Assembly (NCBI RefSeq): GCF_026126405.1
Contig: NZ_JAFMTQ010000001.1
Location: 1-64,000, forward strand
Reading direction: 5' to 3'
From: Aureitalea sp. L0-47
GTDB lineage: Bacteria; Bacteroidota; Bacteroidia; Flavobacteriales; Flavobacteriaceae
Length of the DNA stretch: 64,000 nt
Both the position numbers and the translations under genes were made by a program. Positions 53,171 to 62,410 of the stretch are shown here, piece by piece. Within the stretch, counting starts at the first letter, position 1; every line of letters starts with the position of its first letter. The notes beneath the pieces are model-generated. The model worked only from the letters and a program-made list of their open reading frames with translations. It was not told the DNA's origin and searched no databases.

Positions 53171-54001
53171 ATGAAAAAAATTCTAATTCCTACAGATTTT
53201 TCAAAAAACGCTGAAAATGCAGCAGTCTATGCCCTTAATCTTTTTAAAAGCGAAGAATGCGAATTTCATCTGTTGAACACCTTTTTGCCTTCTGCTCAAT
53301 ATGATGAACACTATCCCTGGCATGATGAACTGGAGGATTCAACCCCCCAAAAATCGAAAAAAGGACTGGCAGCTCTATCAGATAAGCTTGCTAAAAAATA
53401 TAAATCAGACAAACATATTTTTTTCGAACATTCAGCAATGAATACTATGATAGGGGAAATCAAGAAGACGATTAGAAAGGATAGTATCGACCTGGTAGTT
53501 ATGGGCACCCATGGTGCTACCGGAGCCAAGAACAAGTTTTTTGGGTCGAATACCACGCAGGCCATAAGAAAATTAAATACACCCTTACTGGCAATTCCGT
53601 CTGAGTTTACATATAAGCCACCGAAAGAAGTCTTATTCCCAACAGACTACGAGATTGCCTACTCTGATAAACAGTTGGCAGAGCTGTTGCATATTTCCAA
53701 ATGTCATAAGTCACGTATTAGGGTATTGCATATTTCACCTCAATTAGAACTTTCAGAAGACCAGAATAGTAACAAATCGACATTGGATGGTGTCTTGTCG
53801 GACATCGACCATGATTTCCAGCTTGTACACGGAGAAAACGTACGTGACACAATAAATGAATATCAGTTAGGGAGTACAATAGATTTTCTAGTGATGATCA
53901 AAAACAAACACACCTTCCTGGAACGCCTTTTTAGTAAATCGGAAATCAAGCAAATAGGGCTTCATATTAAGGTTCCGTTTTTAGTAACTCCTTGGAATTG
54001 A
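53171..54001 (+). CDS. Universal stress protein (two UspA domains)
   Basis: 276 residues. First UspA domain ~1-145, with ATP-binding pattern MGTHGATGAKNKFFGSNT; the second (~148-275) is degenerate and lacks the glycine loop. UspA proteins help survival in starvation, oxygen limitation and redox stress. Divergent from the two-component operon and 13 bp before a second Usp gene. Confidence 0.92.
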   Translation: MKKILIPTDFSKNAENAAVYALNLFKSEECEFHLLNTFLPSAQYDEHYPWHDELEDSTPQKSKKGLAALSDKLAKKYKSDKHIFFEHSAMNTMIGEIKKTIRKDSIDLVVMGTHGATGAKNKFFGSNTTQAIRKLNTPLLAIPSEFTYKPPKEVLFPTDYEIAYSDKQLAELLHISKCHKSRIRVLHISPQLELSEDQNSNKSTLDGVLSDIDHDFQLVHGENVRDTINEYQLGSTIDFLVMIKNKHTFLERLFSKSEIKQIGLHIKVPFLVTPWN

Positions 54002-54014
54002 ATAAAGTAATATC

Positions 54015-54824
54015 ATGAAAAAGATTCTCGTACCTACCGATTTTTCACCAGTTGCCGACAATGCCTTGGAATATGCCATTGAATTGGCCGGATGGTTAGA
54101 GAGCAACATTTATCTATGCCACATGTATTCGTTTGACAAGGTTACATATAACCTCGAATATCCGAAGGATCAACAGCCTTATGCTAAGGAGTTAGAGCGC
54201 AGAATGAAAAGAACGAAACTCAAATATTCCAAAAGAATTGAAGAGAAAGGGTTATGGATTCGCACCTTCGTAGAGGAGGATACGATCTTGTCCCTGTTCA
54301 GCAGAAAAGTGGATGAGTTTGGGATAGATATGATAGTTTTGGGCAGTACCGGATCAACGGGCATTTCAAAGATATTTTTTGGCAGTACTGCGGCTACTGC
54401 GTTGCAAAATGCCAAAGTACCGGTGCTGGTTGTACCTCCCGGACACTCATTCCACAGGCTTAAGAATATCGTTCTCTCAATCGACCATAATTTATTAGTG
54501 CCCAATGTGTTATCAGCCCTAACTGAACTGGCCAAAAGGTTTAATGCCAAAGTGAGCTTACTCAACGTCATAGAGCATGAGAAAGACCATGTAGGCTGGA
54601 AGCTCGGAGCACTGCTTGAAGGTGTGGAAACGAATTTTCACGAAGTACGAATTTCAAAAAGCATCAATGAAACCATTAACCAATTCATTGAAAAGGAGCA
54701 TTGCGATCTTCTTTGTATGATCCGAAGAAAACGGAGCTTCATTAGAAGCGTCTTCAGAAAAAGTGTCACAAAAGCCCAGGTATTCAGCAATAAGGTGCCA
54801 CTGCTGGTGCTACCTGAATTGTAG
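54015..54824 (+). CDS. Universal stress protein (two UspA domains)
   Basis: 269 residues. The first domain (~1-140) carries the ATP loop LGSTGSTGISKIFFGSTA and ends VPVLVVPPG; the second domain is degenerate as in the neighbour. It is a diverged paralogue of the preceding gene. A permease gene fragment follows 39 bp later, probably originally in the same operon. Confidence 0.92.
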   Translation: MKKILVPTDFSPVADNALEYAIELAGWLESNIYLCHMYSFDKVTYNLEYPKDQQPYAKELERRMKRTKLKYSKRIEEKGLWIRTFVEEDTILSLFSRKVDEFGIDMIVLGSTGSTGISKIFFGSTAATALQNAKVPVLVVPPGHSFHRLKNIVLSIDHNLLVPNVLSALTELAKRFNAKVSLLNVIEHEKDHVGWKLGALLEGVETNFHEVRISKSINETINQFIEKEHCDLLCMIRRKRSFIRSVFRKSVTKAQVFSNKVPLLVLPEL

Positions 54825-54863
54825 ACCTGTAAACATAGCAGAAGAACAATCAAATAGGATACT

Positions 54864-55265
54864 GTGAAGCTTAAAAAGGAATTAGGTCTATTCGATGTAT
54901 TTGCCATAAGCACCGGGGCAATGTTCAGTTCGGCCTTTTTCTTACTACCGGGAGTAGCTGCTCAATATACCGGCCCATCAGTAATATTGGCCTATTTTCT
55001 TGCAGCCATATTAATATTACCTTCAATGTTTAGTGTCGCCGAGATTTCGACTGCCTTACCGCGATCCGGAGGAGCTTATTTCTTTCTCGATCGCAGCCTT
55101 GGACCAATGATGGGAACTATAGGTGGCATAGGTACGTATATCGCCCTGTTATTAAAAACAGCTTTCGCACTTGTGGGGATAGGTGCATATGGGGCCATTG
55201 TCTGGGACATCCCTATAAAGGAGACAGCAGTTACAATTACCCCGTTGGTAATCCGGTCATTGTGA
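54864..55265 (+). pseudogene. APC-family amino acid permease, 3'-truncated
   Basis: Only the first ~125 residues of an amino acid/polyamine permease remain: KKELGLFDVFAISTGAMFSSAFFLLPGVAA (helix 1), AEISTALPRSGGAYFFLDRSLG (helices 2-3), and part of helix 4. A full member has 12 helices and at least 400 residues. From about nt 55235 the frame runs antisense through the 3' end of the V-ATPase K gene and stops after the non-native end PLVIRSL. A deletion or rearrangement has joined the permease to the ATPase locus. The remnant is very unlikely to transport anything. Confidence 0.82.
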
Positions 55266-55704
55266 ATATCATAACAAAGAGTGCCACAGTCTCCACGATA
55301 CCGATGATCATAATGTATTTTGCCGTATCACTTGCGCCCGAAGCAATGGCGTCGCAGGCACGAGCCCCGGCTTTGCCCTGGAATATGGCAGACCCTGCCA
55401 TTGCGGCACCTGCGCCAAGTCCAATGATAGTTTGCCAAATGTAAGTATCGGGAGATAGGTTAGCATCTGCAATGGCGTTCTTTAGGATCATTCCATAGAT
55501 GACCTGGGAGAGCGGTGCACCCACAAAAATAAGCATAGCCATAGCTGTCTTTTGGCCACTGAGAATCATTTTCTTCCAGGCACCAACAGCAGCCATTCCA
55601 GCAATCCCGGTTCCTATAGCGGATCCTATTGATGCTATACTGAGAGATAAACCCATATCACCAAGGCCTGATACTTGTGTTGTTAAAAATATGATATCTA
55701 CCAT
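55237..55704 (-). CDS. ntpK: V-type ATPase subunit K (rotor proteolipid)
   Basis: 155 residues with four transmembrane helices, a duplicated c-subunit hairpin. The ion-binding Glu is E138 in IIGIVETVALF; the equivalent place in the first hairpin has no Glu (VGAPLSQVIYG), so there is one carboxylate per K subunit. S66-Q67 and Q109 accompany E138 in positions like those of the Na+-binding K subunit of Enterococcus hirae. Its 3' end overlaps the truncated permease frame by 29 bp. Last gene of the operon, 37 bp after subunit I. Confidence 0.93.
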   Translation of the reverse strand: MVDIIFLTTQVSGLGDMGLSLSIASIGSAIGTGIAGMAAVGAWKKMILSGQKTAMAMLIFVGAPLSQVIYGMILKNAIADANLSPDTYIWQTIIGLGAGAAMAGSAIFQGKAGARACDAIASGASDTAKYIMIIGIVETVALFVMIFTMTGLPTG

Positions 55705-55741
55705 AATCTTGTTTTTAAATTATATACTTCGGAATCAATAA

Positions 55742-57568
55742 TTATTTATTCGATTTAAAACTATTACCGGGGGAATTCAATTTAAAAGGTTTAAAGGCTT
55801 CTCCGGAAAACTGGACGCCCAGATGTCCTGCAAACTCCAACATATTGAGTCTTATACCATGAACCATAACCGCCATTAGAGCCAGAACGATATTCAGCCC
55901 ATGCCCTAAAAGTAATGCAAATGCCATCACAACTAGTTTTAAGATGCCAATTCCTTCCGTTTCTTCAGGGATGATCATATTGTTAAAACTCGCAGCGACC
56001 GCAGCTGTAGCCATCCCCACAGCGAAAAGTCGAACATACGAAACGATATCCGAGAATCCACTGATTAGACTAAGCGGTAAGTTTGCCAGGGAAACACCAA
56101 CACTTTTCAAAAAGTTTTTACTTTCTGCGGAGAAGAGTGCTACGAATGATGCTCCAACTACAAAAAGCCAATTACCCCAGGAGGGCATGGGGTTTCCTAA
56201 CACAAGTTGTTCAGACACGAAGAACAATCCCCATACCAATGCAATCCAGCCTATCTCACTTAAGAATCTGATGGAGTTGATGAATCGGAACACTCGAATT
56301 CCATGAGCAATGGTGAGGTGAATGGTTCCGATTAAAAATGATAGATGCATCATAAATGAAATATTGTCCACTCCAAAACTAGCAATTTCAGGAATTATCA
56401 GGTCGTTCAATACCGGGATTGCCGCAATCTTTTCAGAACCAAAATAAGTACCGCTGAAGACGCCCCAAACGATAGTTGCTCCACTCAGCACTAAGATCAA
56501 TACCCTCAGCTGCGGACTCAACTTTTTACGCAGGAAAAATGTTAACAGAAGAAATATAAATCCGTAGCCGGCATCTCCAACGAGCATAGCAAAGAACAGT
56601 GCGAAAGCAATTAAAAAATATATTGATACATCCACTTCCTTGTAGCCAGGTACTATGTCAATGAACTTCATTACCGGGTTGATGATGCTGATCCATTTGG
56701 GATTCTTTATATAAACGGGAACGTCCTCGGGCTTCTCCGGTTCCGAGATGTGATAACCCCAATTATTGGCTTCGGCAGCGGCAATAAAATCCTTAACATT
56801 GATTGTGGGAAGGTACCCCTTCAGATACTTGAGCCTGCCATCGATATCACCCATGCCCTGCAGGGTCTGCTGCGCACGCAATTGTTCAGACAATTGATCC
56901 TTATATAATTCGAGCATGCTTATATTTCCTGTCCGATCTTCCATAAACTTTTCAACCCTCAGGAGTTGCCTTTCCTTTCTTCCAATTTGGTAGCAAAGAT
57001 TTTCGAAGGACAGTTCAGGTAAAGCTTCTTCTTGATGTTCCAGCTTTTCTGATTCATTCCTGCCAACTAATACCAATGGAACCTTACCGTTTTGTTCCGG
57101 CATGGTCATGGTGAAATATTTTTGATTTGCGGATTTAGCCATCGTTTTATCCAATAGGTACAAACGGAGGAAGATGCCTTTTTCCTTCAGATAGACGATC
57201 TCTTTACTATCAACTTCAATGCCCCAGGTTTGGTACCATTCGCGTTGCTTGTATAAGTCCTCAAGTTTTTCCTGGCATATCTGCTTGATTTCTTCAGCCC
57301 GTAACACTCTGTCAACGATCTGTTTTGGATCTCTGGAGATGTATTTTTTGCCATCCCTGTCATCTGTTTTCTTTTTCGGGTGGTCTTTTAGAATTTTGAT
57401 AACATGTTCTGCTCGCTCAAGGATGAGCTTACGTCTTTCTGCAGTTCCATTGTCTGAGCCATTGACTTCCCGGATTTCAATCGCACCCAGTTCACCTAAC
57501 TGAAGGATGGTATCATCCACATTACGAGCGGAGGCGAATAATAGTATTTCTTTCATCCTTACGATCAT
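55742..57568 (-). CDS. ntpI: V-type ATPase subunit I (stator, a-like)
   Basis: 608 residues. The N-terminal soluble half (~1-300) with coiled coil forms the peripheral stalk collar; the C-terminal half has seven or eight transmembrane helices, including SGFSDIVSYVRLFAVGMATAAVAASFN with the essential Arg for ion translocation, then GHGLNIVLALMAVMVHGIRLNMLEF. It overlaps subunit D by 4 bp. Confidence 0.94.
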   Translation of the reverse strand: MIVRMKEILLFASARNVDDTILQLGELGAIEIREVNGSDNGTAERRKLILERAEHVIKILKDHPKKKTDDRDGKKYISRDPKQIVDRVLRAEEIKQICQEKLEDLYKQREWYQTWGIEVDSKEIVYLKEKGIFLRLYLLDKTMAKSANQKYFTMTMPEQNGKVPLVLVGRNESEKLEHQEEALPELSFENLCYQIGRKERQLLRVEKFMEDRTGNISMLELYKDQLSEQLRAQQTLQGMGDIDGRLKYLKGYLPTINVKDFIAAAEANNWGYHISEPEKPEDVPVYIKNPKWISIINPVMKFIDIVPGYKEVDVSIYFLIAFALFFAMLVGDAGYGFIFLLLTFFLRKKLSPQLRVLILVLSGATIVWGVFSGTYFGSEKIAAIPVLNDLIIPEIASFGVDNISFMMHLSFLIGTIHLTIAHGIRVFRFINSIRFLSEIGWIALVWGLFFVSEQLVLGNPMPSWGNWLFVVGASFVALFSAESKNFLKSVGVSLANLPLSLISGFSDIVSYVRLFAVGMATAAVAASFNNMIIPEETEGIGILKLVVMAFALLLGHGLNIVLALMAVMVHGIRLNMLEFAGHLGVQFSGEAFKPFKLNSPGNSFKSNK

Positions 57569-58176
57569 GCCGTTGCCTTATTTTCTTCTTTCTTCTTTTT
57601 TACCAATTTAGCGCACCCGATGGCCAATCGCTCTACGTCTCCTAGATAAATTTCAATTTTTCGAATGTTTTCCATGGTTTCCGGAATGAATACCTCCTGA
57701 AGTGCATTCTTCATTCTTCGGGCCTCCGCCCATTCTTCCGAGAGTAATTCGAGATTTCTACGTTCTATTTGCAAGATGGAAAAATTCATTTTTTGGTCAC
57801 GAACTACTTCAGATGCAGCATCGACCCACAACGGAGTGTTGAAAAGGTCGATTTCCGTATCTTCAAACTCAATATCTTCAAACACGACAACAGTCACACC
57901 TGCTATTTCCCTTTTTCGTGTGATTATCCTATCAATTGAAACAAGTTCATTCAGACCTGCGATATCTTCAGCCATGACAGCGATCCAATTTTTAACCTCC
58001 TCATTCGTAGCAATCATTGATTCTTCTATACGATTAATATTGTTTTCTACGATCCGGACCTCCTCTTTTAGCTGCTGTTCTTTCATTTCGAATACTGGAA
58101 GGGCAGTGTTGTATTCAGCGAGTTCCTTCTTAAGGCTAGCCAGGGTATTCTTATTCATAAGGATCTTATCGGCCAT
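57565..58176 (-). CDS. ntpD: V-type ATPase subunit D (central shaft)
   Basis: 203 residues; starts MADKILMNKNTLASLKKELAEYN, largely a long helical hairpin with a short beta-containing loop. C-terminal RMKNALQEVFIPETMENIRKIEIYL is typical of V-type D. Subunit D couples ATP hydrolysis in A3B3 to rotation of the K ring. Translationally coupled to I. Confidence 0.93.
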   Translation of the reverse strand: MADKILMNKNTLASLKKELAEYNTALPVFEMKEQQLKEEVRIVENNINRIEESMIATNEEVKNWIAVMAEDIAGLNELVSIDRIITRKREIAGVTVVVFEDIEFEDTEIDLFNTPLWVDAASEVVRDQKMNFSILQIERRNLELLSEEWAEARRMKNALQEVFIPETMENIRKIEIYLGDVERLAIGCAKLVKKKKEENKATA

Positions 58177-58178
58177 GA

Positions 58179-58748
58179 CTAGTCTTCCTTAATTATTTTT
58201 AAAAAATTCTCAAACCCTTGTTTCTGGTCGAAACCCCACCAACGTATTAGTAACAGTAATTTTAGTTTATATATGATCAGGGCTCCGAAATTATCGTACT
58301 GCCCGCTGGAAATATCTTCAAGATAATTCCATTGTAGTTTCAATAAATGAACTTCCTCTTCCAGCGGATTACCAGGGTTAATTGCTAAGATCTGGTCTGA
58401 AGAAGAACCAGTGTCAGTTCCGTTCCTGCGGCCAACTCGAAGCTGCTCAACTCCTTTTTTTTGTTGAAATACATAGTTTGAAAAATCCGCTATAACGTCC
58501 AGATCACTTTTCTGAAAGATCTCAAGGTGGATGTTCTCTAACCGAATGCTCTTGAAGAGACGAAATTGGCCTGATCTCAAGAATTTCTCCGCTTCATCAT
58601 CAAGGATCGCAACCAGGTTCATTTCATTATCGGGCTTGTTCGCATACTTAGAAAAAAGAGAGTAAACCTTGTGGCGTTCTTCAACCGCGTCCCGGAAAGA
58701 CAAATAAGGCAGACTACACATCACGTATTCCAGGTTCCCTGTGATCAT
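58179..58748 (-). CDS. DUF2764 protein of the V-type ATPase operon
   Basis: 189 residues, mostly helical, with YVMCSLPYLSFRDAVEE at the start. Matches the DUF2764 family found in V-type ATPase operons of Bacteroidetes, Chlamydiae and spirochaetes that have no recognisable subunit C. A stator-cap or central-stalk C-like role is the natural inference. It overlaps subunit E by 4 bp and precedes D after 2 bp. Confidence 0.82.
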   Translation of the reverse strand: MITGNLEYVMCSLPYLSFRDAVEERHKVYSLFSKYANKPDNEMNLVAILDDEAEKFLRSGQFRLFKSIRLENIHLEIFQKSDLDVIADFSNYVFQQKKGVEQLRVGRRNGTDTGSSSDQILAINPGNPLEEEVHLLKLQWNYLEDISSGQYDNFGALIIYKLKLLLLIRWWGFDQKQGFENFLKIIKED

Positions 58749-59344
58749 CGCTTGGATTCGTTTTTTATGAGTTCAATCCATTTCGGACTGAGATTGGCAA
58801 ACAACAATTCTGTTACTTCTTCCGGGGTGATTTCATAACTCCACCCTCGGTCTTTATTTGAAATTTTAAAACCTTCGATCAAGTTCTTTTCCGTGATAAT
58901 CGAAACGAGATTTTCTGAAGTGCTCAAGCGTTGCTGAATTTTATCGGCCAGTTCCTTTTGCATATTTTCCGGGAGTTCAACAGTTGCTTCACCACCCACA
59001 TTCTCAACGATCTTCAGAATTGCATTTACTATTGTTTCTGAAGTAACCCCGTCTTTCACTTCTCTTTCCAGCACCGACTTGAGTAATTTTAGCAGGTCAT
59101 TTCGTACCGATATGGAAAGATCTCTGGCAGCTTGCTGAAGGGCTGCTTTCCCTTTTTCTCGCGTTGCCTCCGCCTCCAATTCAGCACTTTGTAGCATCTC
59201 ATCTCGTTTCGCTTCTGCCTCTTCTATGATCTTTTGGGACTGCACTCGCGCATTTTCCAAAATTTCCCTGGTTTTATTGTCAGCTGCTTCAATAGCCTCC
59301 GATTTTAGTGTGGCGATTAATCGATCCAAGGTCTTTTCACTCAT
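58745..59344 (-). CDS. ntpE: V-type ATPase subunit E (peripheral stalk)
   Basis: 199 residues. The first ~105 residues are one long charged coiled coil (AIEAADNKTREILENARVQ and following), the C-terminal ~90 form the globular head that binds subunit B. Overlaps B by 8 bp. Confidence 0.92.
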   Translation of the reverse strand: MSEKTLDRLIATLKSEAIEAADNKTREILENARVQSQKIIEEAEAKRDEMLQSAELEAEATREKGKAALQQAARDLSISVRNDLLKLLKSVLEREVKDGVTSETIVNAILKIVENVGGEATVELPENMQKELADKIQQRLSTSENLVSIITEKNLIEGFKISNKDRGWSYEITPEEVTELLFANLSPKWIELIKNESKR

Positions 59345-60668
59345 GACTCATCTCTTTTAGTATTTTGAATTTCCTTTCTTCCGGCCAGTACTGCTCTATT
59401 AATTTGGAGGATAGCCCAACTTCTTCCTTTTTGAAATGTAGCGCAAGAATATCCCAACAAAGGTCCAATGCATCTTCTAATTCGACATAGACGAAGGGAT
59501 CCATTAACTCCTTCTGAAAGGTTTTTCTGTATTCAAGTAAACGCAGGGAGTAATCGTCCTTAACCGATCCAAATTTCTGCGCTTTAACCCGTTCTTCAGC
59601 CTCGGATAACAACTTTGCCATGGCGTTCATGATACTTCGGTGGTCGGGTCTCGTTTTATCGTTCACTTGTTGCTTTAACCGACTCAGTGATCCGAAGAGC
59701 TCAAGATATCCATCTTTCATGTAAAGCTGACCCTCGGTGATGTAACCTGTATTGTCAGGTACAGGATGAGTAACATCGTCCATGGTGGTAACCCCCAAAA
59801 TGGTGAGACTTCCGGCACCATCAATATCTGCGGCCTTTTCATAGCGGCTGGCGAGCTGGGAATACAGATCTCCCGGATACCCCTGGTTAGCAGGTATCTG
59901 GTCCTGAGCATTCGCCAGCTGCCTTAGGTAATCAGACCATTGTGTCATGTCCGACAGCAATACAAAAGCATTCTTACCCTGGAGTGCGAATTGCTCCGCT
60001 ACGGCCAGGGCCAGATCCGGAACCATTAGTCCTTCAACGATTGAATCACGATGTGTATGAATGAACATGATCGTCTTGTGTTTACTTCCGGCCTCTTCAA
60101 TTCGCTTTCTGAAATAATGGTATTCATCGTATTTTAGTCCTACGCCACCTATGATGATCACATCTGCGTCGGTTTGAGCCGCGATGTTGGCAAGTAGCCG
60201 ATTATACGGTTCTCCTGCCTTCGCAAAAATTGGTATTTTTTGTGAACGCACCAATGAGTTGAAAACATCGATAAGAGGAACGCCGGTACGGATCATTTCT
60301 TTCGGAATAAGGCGTTTCACAGGATTAATGGAAGGACCTGCCACTCGTACCATATCGGCAAGCAGTTCCGGCCCTCCATCTATTGGTTGTCCGTTCCCGG
60401 AGTATATCCTTCCCAGCATATCATCCGAAAAACCCACTTGTACAGGTTTGCCGAGAAAACGTATTTTGCAATCTGTAGACACTCCAAAACCACCTCCGAA
60501 CAATTGCAAGGTTACTTGGTCACCATCAAGGGCGATAACCTGAGCTAATGCTTTTCTTCCATCGGGATAAATAACCTCAGCCATCTCCTTATTGTGAATA
60601 TCCTTGGCCTTAATGGTTAAGATAGCCCTGCCGATACTATCTATATTCTCATATGTTTTCCTCAACAT
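59337..60668 (-). CDS. ntpB: V-type ATPase subunit B (non-catalytic)
   Basis: 443 residues from ATG 60668 (MLRKTYENIDSIGRA). The longer frame to 60728 would overlap subunit A by 80 bp and adds an unrelated sequence. Characteristic parts: QLFGGGFGVSTDCKIRFLGKPV, SLVRSQKIPIFAKAGEPYNRLLANIA in place of a Walker A, and SQLASRYEKAADIDGAGSLTILGVTTM. No P-loop, as expected for the non-catalytic B subunit. Confidence 0.95.
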   Translation of the reverse strand: MLRKTYENIDSIGRAILTIKAKDIHNKEMAEVIYPDGRKALAQVIALDGDQVTLQLFGGGFGVSTDCKIRFLGKPVQVGFSDDMLGRIYSGNGQPIDGGPELLADMVRVAGPSINPVKRLIPKEMIRTGVPLIDVFNSLVRSQKIPIFAKAGEPYNRLLANIAAQTDADVIIIGGVGLKYDEYHYFRKRIEEAGSKHKTIMFIHTHRDSIVEGLMVPDLALAVAEQFALQGKNAFVLLSDMTQWSDYLRQLANAQDQIPANQGYPGDLYSQLASRYEKAADIDGAGSLTILGVTTMDDVTHPVPDNTGYITEGQLYMKDGYLELFGSLSRLKQQVNDKTRPDHRSIMNAMAKLLSEAEERVKAQKFGSVKDDYSLRLLEYRKTFQKELMDPFVYVELEDALDLCWDILALHFKKEEVGLSSKLIEQYWPEERKFKILKEMSHE

Positions 60669-62394
60669 GTGATCGTAGTTTAACCAGATTAACGAGTTTG
60701 TTTTTCTGTTTTTCGAATTCTTTATCATCAGGCTTCAGATAATTCCAATCAAGAAAAGCCTGCCTAATGAAGTTGAAGTGAGATCGGATTTCCTGCTTTC
60801 CTTTTATTTCGATAGGAGTATCAATAATGTCTTTCACCATGTTAAACATTAGTCTTAATCGTTTCGGGGTGGTCACACCATCTACCTCATGGAAACTATT
60901 CTGCTGTAGGAATACCGCATCCAGTAACTCAGCCTTTTGGTATCGAATATAGGAATCATCGGTAATCCCTTTTTCCCCCATTAAAATAATATTAGAGGCT
61001 ATTGTCTGTCCGTCACGAAGCAATTCGAGTAAATATGTTACTTCTTCATGCTCCAGGAGTGACGGGTATTTTGAATTACTGTCTATACGGTCTATCGCCG
61101 GATATTTCCGGGCGTCGGACAATGCCCTGGACAATCCCCAAAACGCCCCTGTGCTTAACAATGTTGCCTGGGTTACCGGCTCATCAAAGTTCCCACCAGC
61201 CGGAGAGACTGTGCCAATGATGCTGAGGGAACCGGTAAGTCCGCCTTCCAGGATTTCAACTCCTGCCCGATCGTACAAGGCAGAGATCAGAGTTGAGATA
61301 TACATGGGAAATGCCTCAGGACCCGGGATCTCCTCTTTTCTACCAGATGTCTCTCTCAGCGCCTGTGCCCATCTTGAAGTCGAGTCTGCTAACATCAGCA
61401 CGTTCAAGCCTTGTTTTCGAAAGTATTCACCAACAGTTGTAGCCATATAAACTGATGCTTCACGGGCTGCCACTGGCATAGAAGAAGTGTTACCCACGAT
61501 ATACGTGCGATCCATTAATGATTTCCCCGTTCGTGGATCTGTTAATTTGGGAAAATCCTTGAAAACTTCAACCGCTTCTCCGGCACGTTCACCGCAAGCT
61601 GCAATAATTACAACATCCGCCTGGGAATGTCGTGCCAAACTGTGTTGAAGCACAGTTTTGCCAGCACCGAACGGCCCCGGGTTGCATGCTGAACCGCCGT
61701 AAGCAATAGGGAAGAGTGCATCCAATATGCGAATTCCTGTTGGCATAGGTGTTTCGGGAACGGAACGCTGGTGAAATGGCATAGGTATTTTAACTGGCCA
61801 TTCAAATGCCATGGTGAGTTCTGTGGTGTTTCCAGCATCATCCACGATAACTCCTATACAATCATCAACAGTATATTCACCAGCATTCATGACCTTCTCA
61901 ACAGTATATTCACCACGAAGTGAGAAAGGAACAAATATTTTATGTTCGAAGAGTTTTTCTGGCACAGAGCCTATTACAGAACCACCAGTTACTTTATCTC
62001 CCAAACTGATTTTTGGAGTAAAGGGCCATTTTTTGGTAGTATCTAGAGGATCTACTTCAAGGCCTCTTTCGAGAAACCATTCGATCTTACCCAATTCGTA
62101 GAGTGGATTCTGAAGACCATCGGTAACCAGTCCCAGAATACCCGGCCCCAGTTTAACAGTGAGTGGAAGCCCAGTAAACTCAACGGCATCACCTACTTTC
62201 ATCCAACGCGTATCTTCAAAAACCTGTAAGAAGACATTACCTTCTTCCTTTACGTCGATTACTTCGGCCTTGAGTCTTTTTTCATCCTCAAGTACAATGT
62301 AGGCAACCTCACCATTCATCACAGCACCCTCAAGGATTTTTGCTCCTACCAGCGACTCGCTAACACTCGTCACTTTTCCTGTTGATTTTTGCAT
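60649..62394 (-). CDS. ntpA: V-type ATPase subunit A (catalytic)
   Basis: 581 residues, normal for V/A-type A subunits. Walker A is GPFGAGKTV (GPFGSGKTV in many relatives) and the SxMPVAAREASVYMATTVGEYFR and LADSTSRWAQALRE segments form the catalytic site with its Glu and Arg. The large non-homologous region (~110-200) of A subunits is present. ATP hydrolysis or synthesis drives ion pumping. It follows the Usp-TPR gene after 16 bp. Confidence 0.96.
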   Translation of the reverse strand: MQKSTGKVTSVSESLVGAKILEGAVMNGEVAYIVLEDEKRLKAEVIDVKEEGNVFLQVFEDTRWMKVGDAVEFTGLPLTVKLGPGILGLVTDGLQNPLYELGKIEWFLERGLEVDPLDTTKKWPFTPKISLGDKVTGGSVIGSVPEKLFEHKIFVPFSLRGEYTVEKVMNAGEYTVDDCIGVIVDDAGNTTELTMAFEWPVKIPMPFHQRSVPETPMPTGIRILDALFPIAYGGSACNPGPFGAGKTVLQHSLARHSQADVVIIAACGERAGEAVEVFKDFPKLTDPRTGKSLMDRTYIVGNTSSMPVAAREASVYMATTVGEYFRKQGLNVLMLADSTSRWAQALRETSGRKEEIPGPEAFPMYISTLISALYDRAGVEILEGGLTGSLSIIGTVSPAGGNFDEPVTQATLLSTGAFWGLSRALSDARKYPAIDRIDSNSKYPSLLEHEEVTYLLELLRDGQTIASNIILMGEKGITDDSYIRYQKAELLDAVFLQQNSFHEVDGVTTPKRLRLMFNMVKDIIDTPIEIKGKQEIRSHFNFIRQAFLDWNYLKPDDKEFEKQKNKLVNLVKLRSHVEENI

Positions 62395-62410
62395 CCTTTA
62401 CTGATATTTT

